This document shows positions 28,859 through 39,257 of a stretch of 64,000 bases of DNA, piece by piece. The stretch is from NCBI RefSeq assembly GCF_025642115.1, contig NZ_CP106753.1, positions 2,503,501-2,567,500 of the forward strand, read 5' to 3'. The position numbers and the translations under genes are program-made. Numbering within the stretch: the stretch's first letter is position 1; the number at the start of each line of letters is the position of its first letter. A model generated the notes under the pieces. It made no database searches and had not been told where the DNA came from. It was given only the letters and a program-made list of their open reading frames with translations. This DNA comes from Chitiniphilus purpureus. GTDB lineage: Bacteria > Pseudomonadota > Gammaproteobacteria > Burkholderiales > Chitinibacteraceae.

Positions 28859-29829
28859 ACGATCAAATCGATATTCTGGAAGACAACGATGTAATCGAGC
28901 GCGAGGAAGACCTCGATCTGAATGAAGCTGAACAAGATGGTGAGGCTGAATTAGAGCGTAATGTCGCAGAGGAAGCCGAGTCGACATACAGCTACGAAAG
29001 CACTGGGGATGTGACCCAGATCTACCTGAATGAAATCGGTCACAGCCCGCTGCTCACACCGGATCAGGAACGGGCTTTGGCCCGGCGCGTGGTGCAGGGC
29101 GATTTCGAAGCACGGCAGAAGATGATCGAGCACAACCTGCGGCTCGTCGTGAACATCGCCAAGCACTACATCAACCGCGGCATGACGTTGCTGGACCTGA
29201 TCGAGGAAGGCAACATCGGCCTGATGCACGCGCTTGAGAAATTCGACCCCGAGCGCGGCTTCCGCTTCTCCACCTACGCCACTTGGTGGATCCGGCAGTC
29301 GATCGAGCGCGCGATCATGAACCAGAGCCGTACCATCCGGCTGCCGGTGCATGTGATCAAGGAGCTCAACGTCTATCTGCGGGCGCAGCGTCATCTGGAA
29401 GCGAGCCTCGGACACGAGCCCTCGCTGGAGGACATCGCCCATCTGGTCGGCAAGGGCGTCGAGGATGTGCGGCGGGTGATGGGGCTGAACGAGCGGGTGG
29501 CCTCGCTGGATGCGCCGCTCGACATCGATCCGATGCTGACCATCGGCGAATCGATCCCGGACGATCAGCACGACGGGCCCGAGGCCATCCTGCAGAGCGC
29601 CGAGGTCGAGCGCTACGTCAAGGAGTGGCTCAAGCAGCTCAACGACAAGCAGCGCATGGTGATCGAACGCCGCTATGGCTTGAACGGCTACGAGATCTGT
29701 ACCCTGGAAGACCTGGCTGCCAGTCTCAATCTCACCCGCGAACGGGTAAGGCAGATCCAGATCGAGGCCTTGGAGCAGTTGCGGCGTATCCTGCGCCGCT
29801 ATGGGGTCTCCCGAGACGTGGTGCTCTAA
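28855..29829 (+). CDS. rpoS: RNA polymerase sigma factor RpoS (sigma-38)
   Basis: RpoS directs RNA polymerase to stationary-phase and general-stress promoters. The 324-residue protein has an acidic N-terminal region 1.1, region 1.2 ([18 protein letters not shown]), region 2 ([17 protein letters not shown], then [18 protein letters not shown] and [17 protein letters not shown]), region 3 and region 4.2 helix-turn-helix ([19 protein letters not shown]). Identity as RpoS and not RpoD/RpoH rests on length and on the surE-pcm-nlpD context. Its ATG overlaps the nlpD stop (ATGA), so translation may be coupled. The 5' part is less GC-rich than the rest. Confidence 0.96.
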   Translation: MNDQIDILEDNDVIEREEDLDLNEAEQDGEAELERNVAEEAESTYSYESTGDVTQIYLNEIGHSPLLTPDQERALARRVVQGDFEARQKMIEHNLRLVVNIAKHYINRGMTLLDLIEEGNIGLMHALEKFDPERGFRFSTYATWWIRQSIERAIMNQSRTIRLPVHVIKELNVYLRAQRHLEASLGHEPSLEDIAHLVGKGVEDVRRVMGLNERVASLDAPLDIDPMLTIGESIPDDQHDGPEAILQSAEVERYVKEWLKQLNDKQRMVIERRYGLNGYEICTLEDLAASLNLTRERVRQIQIEALEQLRRILRRYGVSRDVVL

Positions 29830-29838
29830 GGCATCCCC

Positions 29839-29873
29839 GGGGCGGGGGGCTGTCCAGCCAGCCCTGCCGCCCC
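29839..29873 (+). terminator. GC-rich hairpin after rpoS, possible terminator
   Basis: The segment GGGGCGGGGGGCTG (29839-29852) can pair with CAGCCCTGCCGCCCC (29859-29873) with one bulge, starting ten bases after the rpoS stop. No immediate thymine tract follows (a TTTT occurs about 17 bases on), so efficiency is uncertain. Confidence 0.45.
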
Positions 29874-30235
29874 GGCGTGTTCCACGCCCTTTTCCTTGCA
29901 CGGCTTTCCCGCCCTGCCTGTGCTGCCGCGCCCACCACCGCAGAACGACACGCCCCGCAGGCCGCCCCGGGGTGCCGTGGCGATGTATCCCCCGGTGGCC
30001 CCAGTCACCGCCGCGCTCCTGACCACCATGCCGCTGGCTGCCTAGCCACAACGCCGCTGCGTGCCATTGCCAATAGTGGACAGAACGTTCCGCCGCCGTT
30101 GCCGCTCTTTACCGGATGCAGCGTCCGATCGCCCCGGATCGCAGTACACGTGCGGCCTTCGTTGACTGGGGAATGCCCGCATGGATGCGGTCCGGAGGCG
30201 GTTGCTACAGTGCAACAGACCATGGAGGCGGCCGG
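29874..30235. other. Intergenic region between rpoS and astA
   Basis: No gene is visible in these roughly 360 bp. An open frame runs into astA from 30116 but its extra 40 residues do not resemble AstA. I looked for a sigma-54 element before astA and found no well-spaced GG/GC pair that I trust. Confidence 0.4.
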
Positions 30236-31273
30236 ATGCTGTTTAGAACCATCTGTACGCAGGATCTTGACGCGTTGCTGGCGCTCGCCGGCGAAGCCGG
30301 CGTCGGTGTGACCACGCTGCAACCCGATCCCGAACGACTGGCCGGCCGGATTGCGGCCAGCCAGCAATCGATCGAGGGCAATCCGGAGCTTGGTGAAGCC
30401 AGCTATGTGTTCGTGCTGGAGGACGAGGCCGATCGCCGCATCGTCGGCAGCGCCGCGATCGAGGCGGCCGTGGGCATGCAGGATACCTGGTACAACTATC
30501 GGGTCGGGCTCTCGGTGCATGCTTCGCGCGAGCTGGGAATCTACAAGCAGCTGCCCACGCTGTTCCTGACCTCCGATCTCACCGGCTCGTCCGAGCTGTG
30601 CTCATTGTTCCTGCTCACCGACTATCGCCGTGATGGCAATGGTGCGTTGCTGTCCAAGGCACGCTTCCTGTTCATGGCCGAGTTTCCCGGGCGCTTTGCC
30701 GAGCGGGTGATCGCCGAGATGCGCGGTGTATCGGATGAGCAAGGCCATTCGCCATTCTGGGAAAGCCTGGGGCGGCATTTCTTCAAGATGGATTTCGCCC
30801 GTGCCGATTTCCTCTCGTACGTGGGTAGCAAGTCGTTCATCGCCGAGCTGATGCCCAAGTATCCGATCTACACCTGCCTGCTGTCGCAGCAGGCGCAGGA
30901 TGCGCTTGCTGAAGTGCATCCGGCCACCAAGCCGGCGCGCCGGCTGCTGGAAAGCGAAGGGTTCCGTTACCAGGGTTATGTGGACATCTTCGATGCCGGC
31001 CCCAGCCTGGAGTGCTCGCTCGACGACGTGCGGGCGGTGCGCAAATCCGCCTGTTACGACGTGCTGCCGGTGACAGCCGAGCCCAAGGGCGGCAGCGCCT
31101 GGCTGGTTTCCAACCGGCGCCTGGACGATTTCCGCGCGACGCTGGCAGTGACCCGTCCGTTGGAAAACACATTGCCGCTCACCCCGGAGGTGCTGCACCG
31201 CCTGCAGGTGGGGGGCGGCGACACCGTACGCGCCGTGCCGCTCGCGCCGGCCAAGGTGCTGATCAAGGAGTAA
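30236..31273 (+). CDS. astA: Arginine N-succinyltransferase AstA
   Basis: AstA transfers succinate from succinyl-CoA to the alpha-amino group of arginine, the first step of the ammonia-producing AST catabolic pathway. The 345-residue product matches the usual length and begins MLFRTICTQDLDAL. Family motifs include ELCSLFLLTDYRRDGNGALL and EMRGVSDEQGHSPFWESLG (quoted in part) and the C-terminal CSLDDVRAVRKS. It opens the astADBE operon, with astD starting three bases after its stop. GGAGGCGG precedes the start. Confidence 0.95.
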   Translation: MLFRTICTQDLDALLALAGEAGVGVTTLQPDPERLAGRIAASQQSIEGNPELGEASYVFVLEDEADRRIVGSAAIEAAVGMQDTWYNYRVGLSVHASRELGIYKQLPTLFLTSDLTGSSELCSLFLLTDYRRDGNGALLSKARFLFMAEFPGRFAERVIAEMRGVSDEQGHSPFWESLGRHFFKMDFARADFLSYVGSKSFIAELMPKYPIYTCLLSQQAQDALAEVHPATKPARRLLESEGFRYQGYVDIFDAGPSLECSLDDVRAVRKSACYDVLPVTAEPKGGSAWLVSNRRLDDFRATLAVTRPLENTLPLTPEVLHRLQVGGGDTVRAVPLAPAKVLIKE

Positions 31274-32734
<1,461 letters not shown>

Positions 32735-32765
32735 GGGGGCGGAGCATGGACCACGGAGCATGGCA

Positions 32766-34112
32766 ATGAACGCATGCGAAGCGAATTTCGATGGCCTTGT
32801 CGGGCCGACCCATCATTACGGCGGGCATTCGTTCGGCAATGTCGCCTCCACCGGCAATGCCGGACAACCGGCCAACCCCCGCGAAGCGGCACGGCAGGGG
32901 CTGGCCAAGATGAAGACGCTGGCCGATCTGGGCTACCGGCAGGGTGTCCTGCCGCCGCAGGAGCGTCCGGCAGTATGGGCGCTGCGCCAGCTGGGTTTCG
33001 AGGGTAGCGATCCGCAGGTGCTCGCCGCCGCTGCACAGGCTGCGCCGCATCTGCTGAGCGCGCTGTCGTCCGCCGCCAGCATGTGGACCGCCAACGCCGC
33101 CACCGTCAGTGCCGCGGCGGACACGGCCGACGGCCGCGTCCACTTCACCGTGGCCAACCTGCACCAAAAGTACCACCGCAGCATCGAGCACGAGCAGACC
33201 TGCCGGACGCTGCGCGCCGTGTTCCGCGATGAGGCACGCTTTGCCGTGCATCCGGCGCTGCCCGCCCATCCGGCATTCGCTGACGAGGGGGCGGCCAACC
33301 ACACCCGCCTCACCAAGGCCTACGGCGCCCCCGGCGTATCGATGTTCGTCTATGGCCGGCGACACTGGGGACCGGGGCCGGCACCTGCGCGCTATCCGGC
33401 ACGGCAGACGCTGGAGGCGAGCATGGCGGTGGCGCGCCGGCATGGCCTGAATCCGCCGGATACCCTGTTTGTGCAGCAGTCGCCCCAGGTGATCGACGCC
33501 GGGGTGTTCCATAACGATGTGATCGCGGTGGGCAATCTGGACGTACTGTTCTGCCACGAGCAGGCGTTTGTCGACCAACAGGCGGTGTATCAGGCGATCG
33601 ATGACCGGCTGGGCGGGGGGCTGCGGGTGATCGAAGTGCCCGCCGAGGCGGTCAGCGTGGACCAAGCAGTGCAAAGCTACCTTTTCAACAGCCAGCTGCT
33701 GGACAAGGGCAACGGCCGGATGCGGCTGGCAGTACCCGGAGAATGCCGGGGTGTGCCGGCGGTGTGGGCCTATCTGCAACAGCTTGTGCAATCGGGCGGG
33801 CCGATCGACGAGTTGTTGCTGTTCGATCTGAAGCAAAGCATGCGCAACGGCGGTGGACCTGCCTGTCTGCGCCTGAGGGTGGCGCTGAGCGACAGCGATG
33901 TGGCCGTGGTTCATCCCCGCATATGGCTGACCGAGGAGCGCTACGCCGAACTGGACAGCTGGATCATGCGCCATTATCGCGACCGTCTGACCGAGGGCGA
34001 TCTGGCGGATCCGCAGCTGTTGCTGGAAGTGCGCACGGCCTTGGACGAACTCACGCGGATGCTGGGGCTGGGCAGCATCTATCCGTTCCAGTACGGTGGC
34101 ACCGGGCTGTGA
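32766..34112 (+). CDS. astB: N-succinylarginine dihydrolase AstB
   Basis: AstB hydrolyses N2-succinylarginine to N2-succinylornithine, releasing CO2 and two ammonia (step two). The 448-residue product is a guanidine-modifying superfamily enzyme starting [20 protein letters not shown], with family segments VASTGN, NANTVSAA-like [21 protein letters not shown] and [15 protein letters not shown] near the C-terminus containing the catalytic cysteine. I start at 32766 because GGAG (32755-32758) is seven bases upstream; an ATG six bases earlier would be too close to it. Confidence 0.94.
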   Translation: MNACEANFDGLVGPTHHYGGHSFGNVASTGNAGQPANPREAARQGLAKMKTLADLGYRQGVLPPQERPAVWALRQLGFEGSDPQVLAAAAQAAPHLLSALSSAASMWTANAATVSAAADTADGRVHFTVANLHQKYHRSIEHEQTCRTLRAVFRDEARFAVHPALPAHPAFADEGAANHTRLTKAYGAPGVSMFVYGRRHWGPGPAPARYPARQTLEASMAVARRHGLNPPDTLFVQQSPQVIDAGVFHNDVIAVGNLDVLFCHEQAFVDQQAVYQAIDDRLGGGLRVIEVPAEAVSVDQAVQSYLFNSQLLDKGNGRMRLAVPGECRGVPAVWAYLQQLVQSGGPIDELLLFDLKQSMRNGGGPACLRLRVALSDSDVAVVHPRIWLTEERYAELDSWIMRHYRDRLTEGDLADPQLLLEVRTALDELTRMLGLGSIYPFQYGGTGL

Positions 34113-34175
34113 ATCGGCGGCCACCGATGCGGATGCCGCTTTACAAGCAAAGAACCCAGGACAGGTGGTCAGACC

Positions 34176-35177
34176 ATGAACCGAATCTCCTTTCTTGAAC
34201 AGACCCTGGCCGGCAGGACCTCGATCGCACTGCCGTACTGCCTCCCCAATGGTGTGCATGTACAGGTGATGGATGAGGGCGTGATCCGCTTCGAGCCGCG
34301 CCAGTCCGGGCCAGGCACGTTGGATCTGGTGATCTCATGCGGCGTGCACGGCAACGAGACGGCGCCGGTCGAGCTGGTGGACGATCTGGTGGACCAGTTG
34401 CTGGCGGGCCGCATCAAGGTACGCTCGCGGGTGCTGTTCATCTTCGGCAACGTTCCTGCACTGCGCGAGGGCCGACGCTTCGTCGAGGACGACATGAACC
34501 GGCAGTTCTGCCGCATCCCCGAGGCCAGCGACGGGCTGGAGGCGCGCCGCGCCACCATGCTGGAGATGCAGCTGATGCGCTTCTTTGCCCGTGCCGTGCA
34601 GGAGGGGCGGCGGCGACTGCACTACGACCTGCATACGGCCATCCATGGCAGTCTGATCGAAAAGTTCGCGATCTACCCGTTGCCGCCCGAAGGCCGGACC
34701 TTCGACGCCGCCGCAATCGCACCGCTTGCCCAGGCACAGATCCAGGCGGTGCTGCTGCAATCGGCGCGCGCGCCGACGTTCTCGTATTTTTCCAGCCAGC
34801 ACTGCGGCGCCACAGCGTTCACGATCGAACTGGGCCGCGCGCATCCGTTCGGGGGCAACCAGGACATCGACCTGCAGGCGGTGGAGGCGTATCTACGTGC
34901 GCTGATCGAAGGCGAAACACCCCGGCCCCAGCCGGATCCCGCGCATTTGCAGGTGTTCCGCGTGGCACGCGAGATCATCAAGCACAGCGAGGCGTTCCGG
35001 CTGGCGGTCGACGGCGAGACCGACAATTTCACCCCGCTGCCGCAGGGCATGCTGCTGGCGGAGGACGGCGATCGTCGCTGGGTGGTGGAGGAGGAGCACG
35101 CGCGCATTGTCTTCCCCAATCCGGACGTGATGCCCGGTCAGCGCGCGGGTCTGATCGTAGTGCCGACGGCGCTGTGA
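34176..35177 (+). CDS. astE: Succinylglutamate desuccinylase AstE
   Basis: AstE releases succinate and glutamate from N-succinylglutamate, ending the AST pathway. The 333-residue zinc carboxypeptidase-like (M14 aspartoacylase family) enzyme shows the metal ligands His and Glu in GVHGNETAP, His in DLHTAIH, and the catalytic glutamate in FTIELGRAHPFG. It is 63 bp after astB in the same orientation and closes the operon; the transaminase gene astC is not present in the window. Confidence 0.95.
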   Translation: MNRISFLEQTLAGRTSIALPYCLPNGVHVQVMDEGVIRFEPRQSGPGTLDLVISCGVHGNETAPVELVDDLVDQLLAGRIKVRSRVLFIFGNVPALREGRRFVEDDMNRQFCRIPEASDGLEARRATMLEMQLMRFFARAVQEGRRRLHYDLHTAIHGSLIEKFAIYPLPPEGRTFDAAAIAPLAQAQIQAVLLQSARAPTFSYFSSQHCGATAFTIELGRAHPFGGNQDIDLQAVEAYLRALIEGETPRPQPDPAHLQVFRVAREIIKHSEAFRLAVDGETDNFTPLPQGMLLAEDGDRRWVVEEEHARIVFPNPDVMPGQRAGLIVVPTAL

Positions 35178-35191
35178 CGAGGCCGGCTTCC

Positions 35192-35977
35192 CTAGCGCTT
35201 CTTTTTCTTCTTCTTTTTCGGTTTGGCGGCAGTGGCTGTGGGATGGTCCGATGCGTTGTCACATACGGTGACCGTCTTGCGGCGCTTGCCTTTGCCCTTG
35301 CTCACCTTGCGGCATTCGCGTGCTGCGTCCGCCTTGGGTTGCGCCGGTTTGCCGGCAGCGGCCAGCAGCGCGGCCACGTTGACGCCGGTCACACTGCCGC
35401 TTTCCACACGGCGCCCGCCATTCCAGCGCGCCTTCCAGTAAGCCAGATTGATGTTCTGGACCTCGACCGAGCGCCCGGCGCGCGGCGAATGGATGAAACG
35501 ATCGTCGCCCAGGTAGATCCCCACGTGCGAAAACGCGCGGCCCAGCGTATTGAAGAACACGAGATCACCGGGCCTGAGGTCGTCCCGTTCGACATTGGCA
35601 CCGAGCCGGCTCATCGCCAGCGCATTGTGCGGCAACGCGATATTGAGCGCACTCTGGAACACGTAGCGCACGAACCCGCTGCAGTCGAGCCCCGATTCGG
35701 GGTCGTTGCCGCCCCAGCGATACTTCACCCCGATCAGGCTCATCGCCTGCAGCAGGAGCCCCTGTGCCGCGGCCTGGCCATCGTCTTCGGCAGGGGCGGC
35801 CCAGTTCTTCCTGCTTTCCTCGCCGGGCGGCATCGCGGACAGGCCGCGCTGCTCGGCCAGCCGCTGCTCCCACGGCCCCAGCGGCGGCGCGGTCGGGTTT
35901 TCGTCGGCATGCGCGGTCCAGGACAGGCAAAGCACGAGGGCGACCAGCAGCGCAGCCGTTCGTCTACAGATGATCAT
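35192..35977 (-). CDS. NlpC/P60 family cell-wall endopeptidase with polylysine tail
   Basis: The 261-residue protein has a signal peptide (MIICRRTAALLVALVLCLSW ..., cleaved after AHA near residue 25), a spacer, and an NlpC/P60 domain (about 75-185) with catalytic Cys in GLDCSGFVRYVF, His in FSHVGIYLG and the third residue His in RFIHSPRAG. It likely cuts peptide stems of peptidoglycan in the periplasm. After the domain come about 70 residues rich in alanine and basic residues with two cysteines, ending in a run of seven lysines and an arginine right before the stop. Convergent with astE, 14 bp apart. Confidence 0.9.
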   Translation of the reverse strand: MIICRRTAALLVALVLCLSWTAHADENPTAPPLGPWEQRLAEQRGLSAMPPGEESRKNWAAPAEDDGQAAAQGLLLQAMSLIGVKYRWGGNDPESGLDCSGFVRYVFQSALNIALPHNALAMSRLGANVERDDLRPGDLVFFNTLGRAFSHVGIYLGDDRFIHSPRAGRSVEVQNINLAYWKARWNGGRRVESGSVTGVNVAALLAAAGKPAQPKADAARECRKVSKGKGKRRKTVTVCDNASDHPTATAAKPKKKKKKKR

Positions 35978-36102
35978 GAGGGGCAAATGTATCGGCGGCG
36001 CCGCCGGCTGTAAAGCTGAAGGCTGACTGCCACGAAACCGGCCAAGCCGTCTAGAATTCCCGCTGGTCGTCAACTCGGCGCTGCGCCGCCACTGGATCGG
36101 GG

Positions 36103-37788
36103 ATGCTCAAGGAAACCTTCACTGTGATGCGCGACCTGCCCAGGGTGCGCGAGATCATCTCGGTCCTGATGCGCCATGGCCTTGGCAATCTGGTGCAGCG
36201 GCTGGGCCTGACCCGTGGGTTGGAGCGCGGCGCGGATCTGCTGAACCTGCCGGGCAACCATGAAATCCAGAGTCTGGAAGCACCGGTCAGGGTGAGGCGC
36301 GCGCTTGAAGAGCTGGGGCCCACGTTCATCAAGCTTGGCCAAGTGCTTGCCACTCGGGTGGATGTATTCTCGGCCGAGTGGATCTATGAGTTCGAGAAGC
36401 TGCAAAGCGAGGTGCCGGCACTGCCTTTCCCGGTGATCCTGGCTGAACTCGGCACGGTATTGGGGGGCGATCCCTATGCGATCTTTGCCAAGATCGATCC
36501 GGAGCCCTGCGGCTCGGCCTCGATCGCGCAGGTGCATCGGGCGCAGCTGGCCACCGGCGAAGAGGTGGTGCTCAAGCTGCGCCGGCCGGATATCGGGCCG
36601 GTGATCGAAGCGGATCTGCGCATCCTGCATCACATCGCCAGCCTGATGGAGTTCGAGTTTCCCGATGCACGCCGCTACCAGCCGGTGAAGATCGTCGAGG
36701 AGTTCGCCAAGTCGTTGCGCCGCGAGCTCAATCTGTTGATCGAGGCACGCAATCTGGAACGCTTCGCCCAGAACTTCGCCGGGCAAAGCGAGATCGTGAT
36801 CCCGACGATCCAATGGGCGTACACCAGTGAGCGCCTCAATGTGCAAAGCTGGATCGGCGGCCTTGCCGGCAACGAGATCGCGCAATTGCAGGCGGCCGGT
36901 TACGACAGGCAGGTGCTGGCTGCCCGCGGCGCGGACGCAGTGCTCAAGATGGTGCTGATCGACGGCTACTTCCATGCCGACCCGCATCCGGGCAACGTCA
37001 AGTACCTGCCGGACAACCGCATCGCCTTTCTTGACTTCGGCATGGTCGGACGCCTGCCGCGCCCGCGGCGCGACCAGATCGTCGATCTCCTGGCCGCACT
37101 GGCCGAGCGCAGCGAGCGCGGCATCCTCAACGTGTTGATGGAATGGACCGGCGAGACGGTGGTGGATGAGGAACAACTGGCCGCCGATATCGCCGATTTC
37201 ATGTTCAACTACGAGAACCTGTCGCTCAAGGACATCCAGTTCGGCCACCTTCTGAACGACGTGGCGGTCATCATGCGTGAGCACGAGATCACGTTGCCCT
37301 CCGATCTGACGCTGCTGTTCAAGGCGCTGATCACGCTGGAAGGGCTCGGGCGCCAGCTCGATCCTGATTTCCAGATGGTGCGGCACCTCACCCCGTTCGT
37401 GCGCGAGGTGATCGTTGCCCGCTACCGGCCCGGATCGCTCTTGAGCGCCGGCAAGCAGAACCTGCTCGAAGCGTTCGACGTGCTGTCGGGGTTGCCGCGC
37501 GACATCGGCAAGCTCATCAAGCAGGCGCGCCGTGGCCACATGAAGGTGGATCTGGACCTGAAGCGGCTGGACCGTTTCGGCGCCCAGCTGGCCAAGAGCG
37601 CCAACCGGCTCACGCTCGGTATCGTCACCGGTGCGCTGATCATCGGTTCGAGCATCGTGATGACGGTCAGGGGCGGCCCCATGCTGTTCGGTCTGCCGGC
37701 GCTGGGCTTCATCGGTTTTGTGATCGCCTTCTTCAACACCCTGTGGCTGGTGTTCTCGATCTGGGTCTCGGGCAAGGAAGAGCGCTGA
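36103..37788 (+). CDS. ubiB: UbiB/ABC1 family atypical kinase (ubiquinone biosynthesis-related)
   Basis: UbiB-family proteins are membrane-anchored ATPases of the protein-kinase-like fold required for ubiquinone synthesis. The 561-residue product has the family KxGQ motif (FIKLGQVLATRVDV), the alanine-rich nucleotide loop CGSASIAQVHRA, the invariant lysine in VVLKLRRP, the catalytic DPHPGNV and metal-binding FLDFGMVGRL, and two C-terminal membrane helices (about 500-555). The symbol is given with reserve: no ubiE or ubiJ is adjacent, and genomes can carry more than one ABC1 protein. Divergent from the NlpC/P60 gene with about 125 bp between starts. Confidence 0.88.
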   Translation: MLKETFTVMRDLPRVREIISVLMRHGLGNLVQRLGLTRGLERGADLLNLPGNHEIQSLEAPVRVRRALEELGPTFIKLGQVLATRVDVFSAEWIYEFEKLQSEVPALPFPVILAELGTVLGGDPYAIFAKIDPEPCGSASIAQVHRAQLATGEEVVLKLRRPDIGPVIEADLRILHHIASLMEFEFPDARRYQPVKIVEEFAKSLRRELNLLIEARNLERFAQNFAGQSEIVIPTIQWAYTSERLNVQSWIGGLAGNEIAQLQAAGYDRQVLAARGADAVLKMVLIDGYFHADPHPGNVKYLPDNRIAFLDFGMVGRLPRPRRDQIVDLLAALAERSERGILNVLMEWTGETVVDEEQLAADIADFMFNYENLSLKDIQFGHLLNDVAVIMREHEITLPSDLTLLFKALITLEGLGRQLDPDFQMVRHLTPFVREVIVARYRPGSLLSAGKQNLLEAFDVLSGLPRDIGKLIKQARRGHMKVDLDLKRLDRFGAQLAKSANRLTLGIVTGALIIGSSIVMTVRGGPMLFGLPALGFIGFVIAFFNTLWLVFSIWVSGKEER

Positions 37789-37806
37789 GCGGCGTTGCGC
37801 TGGCGC

Positions 37807-38646
37807 TCAGGCACCGGCCATGCGCAGCAGCGCATCCAGCCAGCGCGTGGGCAGAAGCCGCTTCAGATACCAGAACACGCGGGTCGGCGTGGTCACGCGG
37901 TAGCGCGCTGCCGGCCGTGTGCTGGAAAGCGCCGCGATCACTGCGGCGCTGGTCGCTTCGGGGCCCAAGGTGAAGCGGCTGCTGGGCCCGGCCTTGGCCA
38001 GCCGCGCGTGCATGCGTTCGTAGAGCATGGCATGACGCCCGGTCTGGTGCGGTGCCACCCATTGTTCGAACTCGCGCGCGGCGTTGAGGCGGAACCGGCT
38101 TTCGATGGGCCCCGGCTCGATCAGCACCACGTGGATGCCGCTGCCGGCCAGCTCCAGCCGCAAGGTGTCACAAAATCCTTCAAGCGCGAACTTGCTGGCG
38201 TTGTAGGCACCGCGGGCCGGCATCGCAGCAAAGCCCAGCACCGAGCTGTTGAACAACAGGCGTCCATGCCGCTGGGCGTGCATCCATGGCAACACCCGGT
38301 TGGTCAGCTCCATCGCGCCGAATACGTTGGTCTCGAACTGATGGCGCATGGCTTGTCGCGTCAGGTCCTCGACCGCACCCGGCACACCGAAGCCGGCATT
38401 GTTGAACAGCGCGTCCAGCCGCCCACCGGTTCGTTCTGCCAGCCAATCGACGGCGGCATCGATCGACGCACTGTCGGCCACGTCCAGCACCAATGCTTCG
38501 AACCCGGCCGCTTCGAGACGGGCGACGTCATCGGCGGCACGCGCGCTCGCCAATACGCGCCAGCCTCGCTGTTTCAATGCATGGGCGGCATGCAGGCCGA
38601 TGCCGCTGGAGCAGCCGGTGATCAGGATGGTGCGTGGTTCGGTCAT
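37807..38646 (-). CDS. Short-chain dehydrogenase/reductase
   Basis: The 279-residue NAD(P)-dependent SDR has the classical nucleotide motif TGCSSGIG (residues 10-17), the NNAG motif (LFNNAGFG), the catalytic serine (LFNSSVLG) and the YNASK active-site motif, followed by the substrate-side GPIESRF. It resembles the group of SDRs acting on steroids, retinoids or acyl chains; substrate unknown. I start at MTEPRTILITG; an ATG seven codons upstream (38667) is also possible, and neither has a clear ribosome site. Convergent with ubiB; last of the minus-strand run that starts with the thioesterase. Confidence 0.87.
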   Translation of the reverse strand: MTEPRTILITGCSSGIGLHAAHALKQRGWRVLASARAADDVARLEAAGFEALVLDVADSASIDAAVDWLAERTGGRLDALFNNAGFGVPGAVEDLTRQAMRHQFETNVFGAMELTNRVLPWMHAQRHGRLLFNSSVLGFAAMPARGAYNASKFALEGFCDTLRLELAGSGIHVVLIEPGPIESRFRLNAAREFEQWVAPHQTGRHAMLYERMHARLAKAGPSSRFTLGPEATSAAVIAALSSTRPAARYRVTTPTRVFWYLKRLLPTRWLDALLRMAGA

Positions 38647-38723
38647 GGCAGGATGAGGTGATGGCATGGCCGGATCATGCCATGCCGCGGCGCTGTGGGC
38701 ATCCCGGCCGGGTTGCCTTCGCA

Positions 38724-39251
38724 TCAGGCGGGATCGAGATAGCCTGACAGGGCGGACCAGGCCGCGATCTTGTCCGCCAGCGGCAGGGTATGGGCCGGGC
38801 TGGTCGACGGCAGCACGAGGCAGGGAAGGTCGCCGATCAGCGGCCGGCCGAGCCGGGCGGCGGTCTGGCCATTGAAGGCCACGGCACGCAGCTGCGGCAG
38901 CTGCCCGATCAGCATGGCGAGGGTATTGGTATTGATGGCGCTGAGCCGCTGATCCAGGCTGCCCGGCCGGATTGCCCGATCGATCACATCCCAAAGCCCG
39001 ATCCCCGCGCTGGCCAGCGTTGCGTAGCGTTGTGGCCAGGGCAGGGTGGTCAGCGGCTGCCGCAGCAGTGCCGACAGCACCGGCCAGAAGGCATTGCGTG
39101 GATGGGCGTAGTATTCGCCGGCTTGCAGCGAGGCATCGCCAGGCAGGCTGCCAAGGATCAACACGCGATTGTCCTGCGCCACGCGCGGTGGCAGGCCCTG
39201 CTTGTGCATCCCGGCTGCAGACGGTGGCTCGCCCGGCATCAGGCTGTCCAT
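38724..39251 (-). CDS. DNA-deoxyinosine (hypoxanthine) glycosylase, UDG family 6
   Basis: The 175-residue protein matches hypoxanthine-DNA glycosylases of the uracil-DNA glycosylase superfamily: the first motif GSLPGDASLQAGEYYAHPRNAFWP (quoted here in part from residue 34), with the family asparagine, and the second motif LPSTSPAH. These enzymes excise deaminated adenine from DNA. The start is uncertain: MDSLMPGEPPS at 39251 or MHKQGLPPRV 14 codons later, closer to the conserved core. It begins six bases after the chemoreceptor stop, so co-transcription is likely though the functions seem unrelated. Confidence 0.87.
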   Translation of the reverse strand: MDSLMPGEPPSAAGMHKQGLPPRVAQDNRVLILGSLPGDASLQAGEYYAHPRNAFWPVLSALLRQPLTTLPWPQRYATLASAGIGLWDVIDRAIRPGSLDQRLSAINTNTLAMLIGQLPQLRAVAFNGQTAARLGRPLIGDLPCLVLPSTSPAHTLPLADKIAAWSALSGYLDPA

Positions 39252-39257
39252 CTGCAG

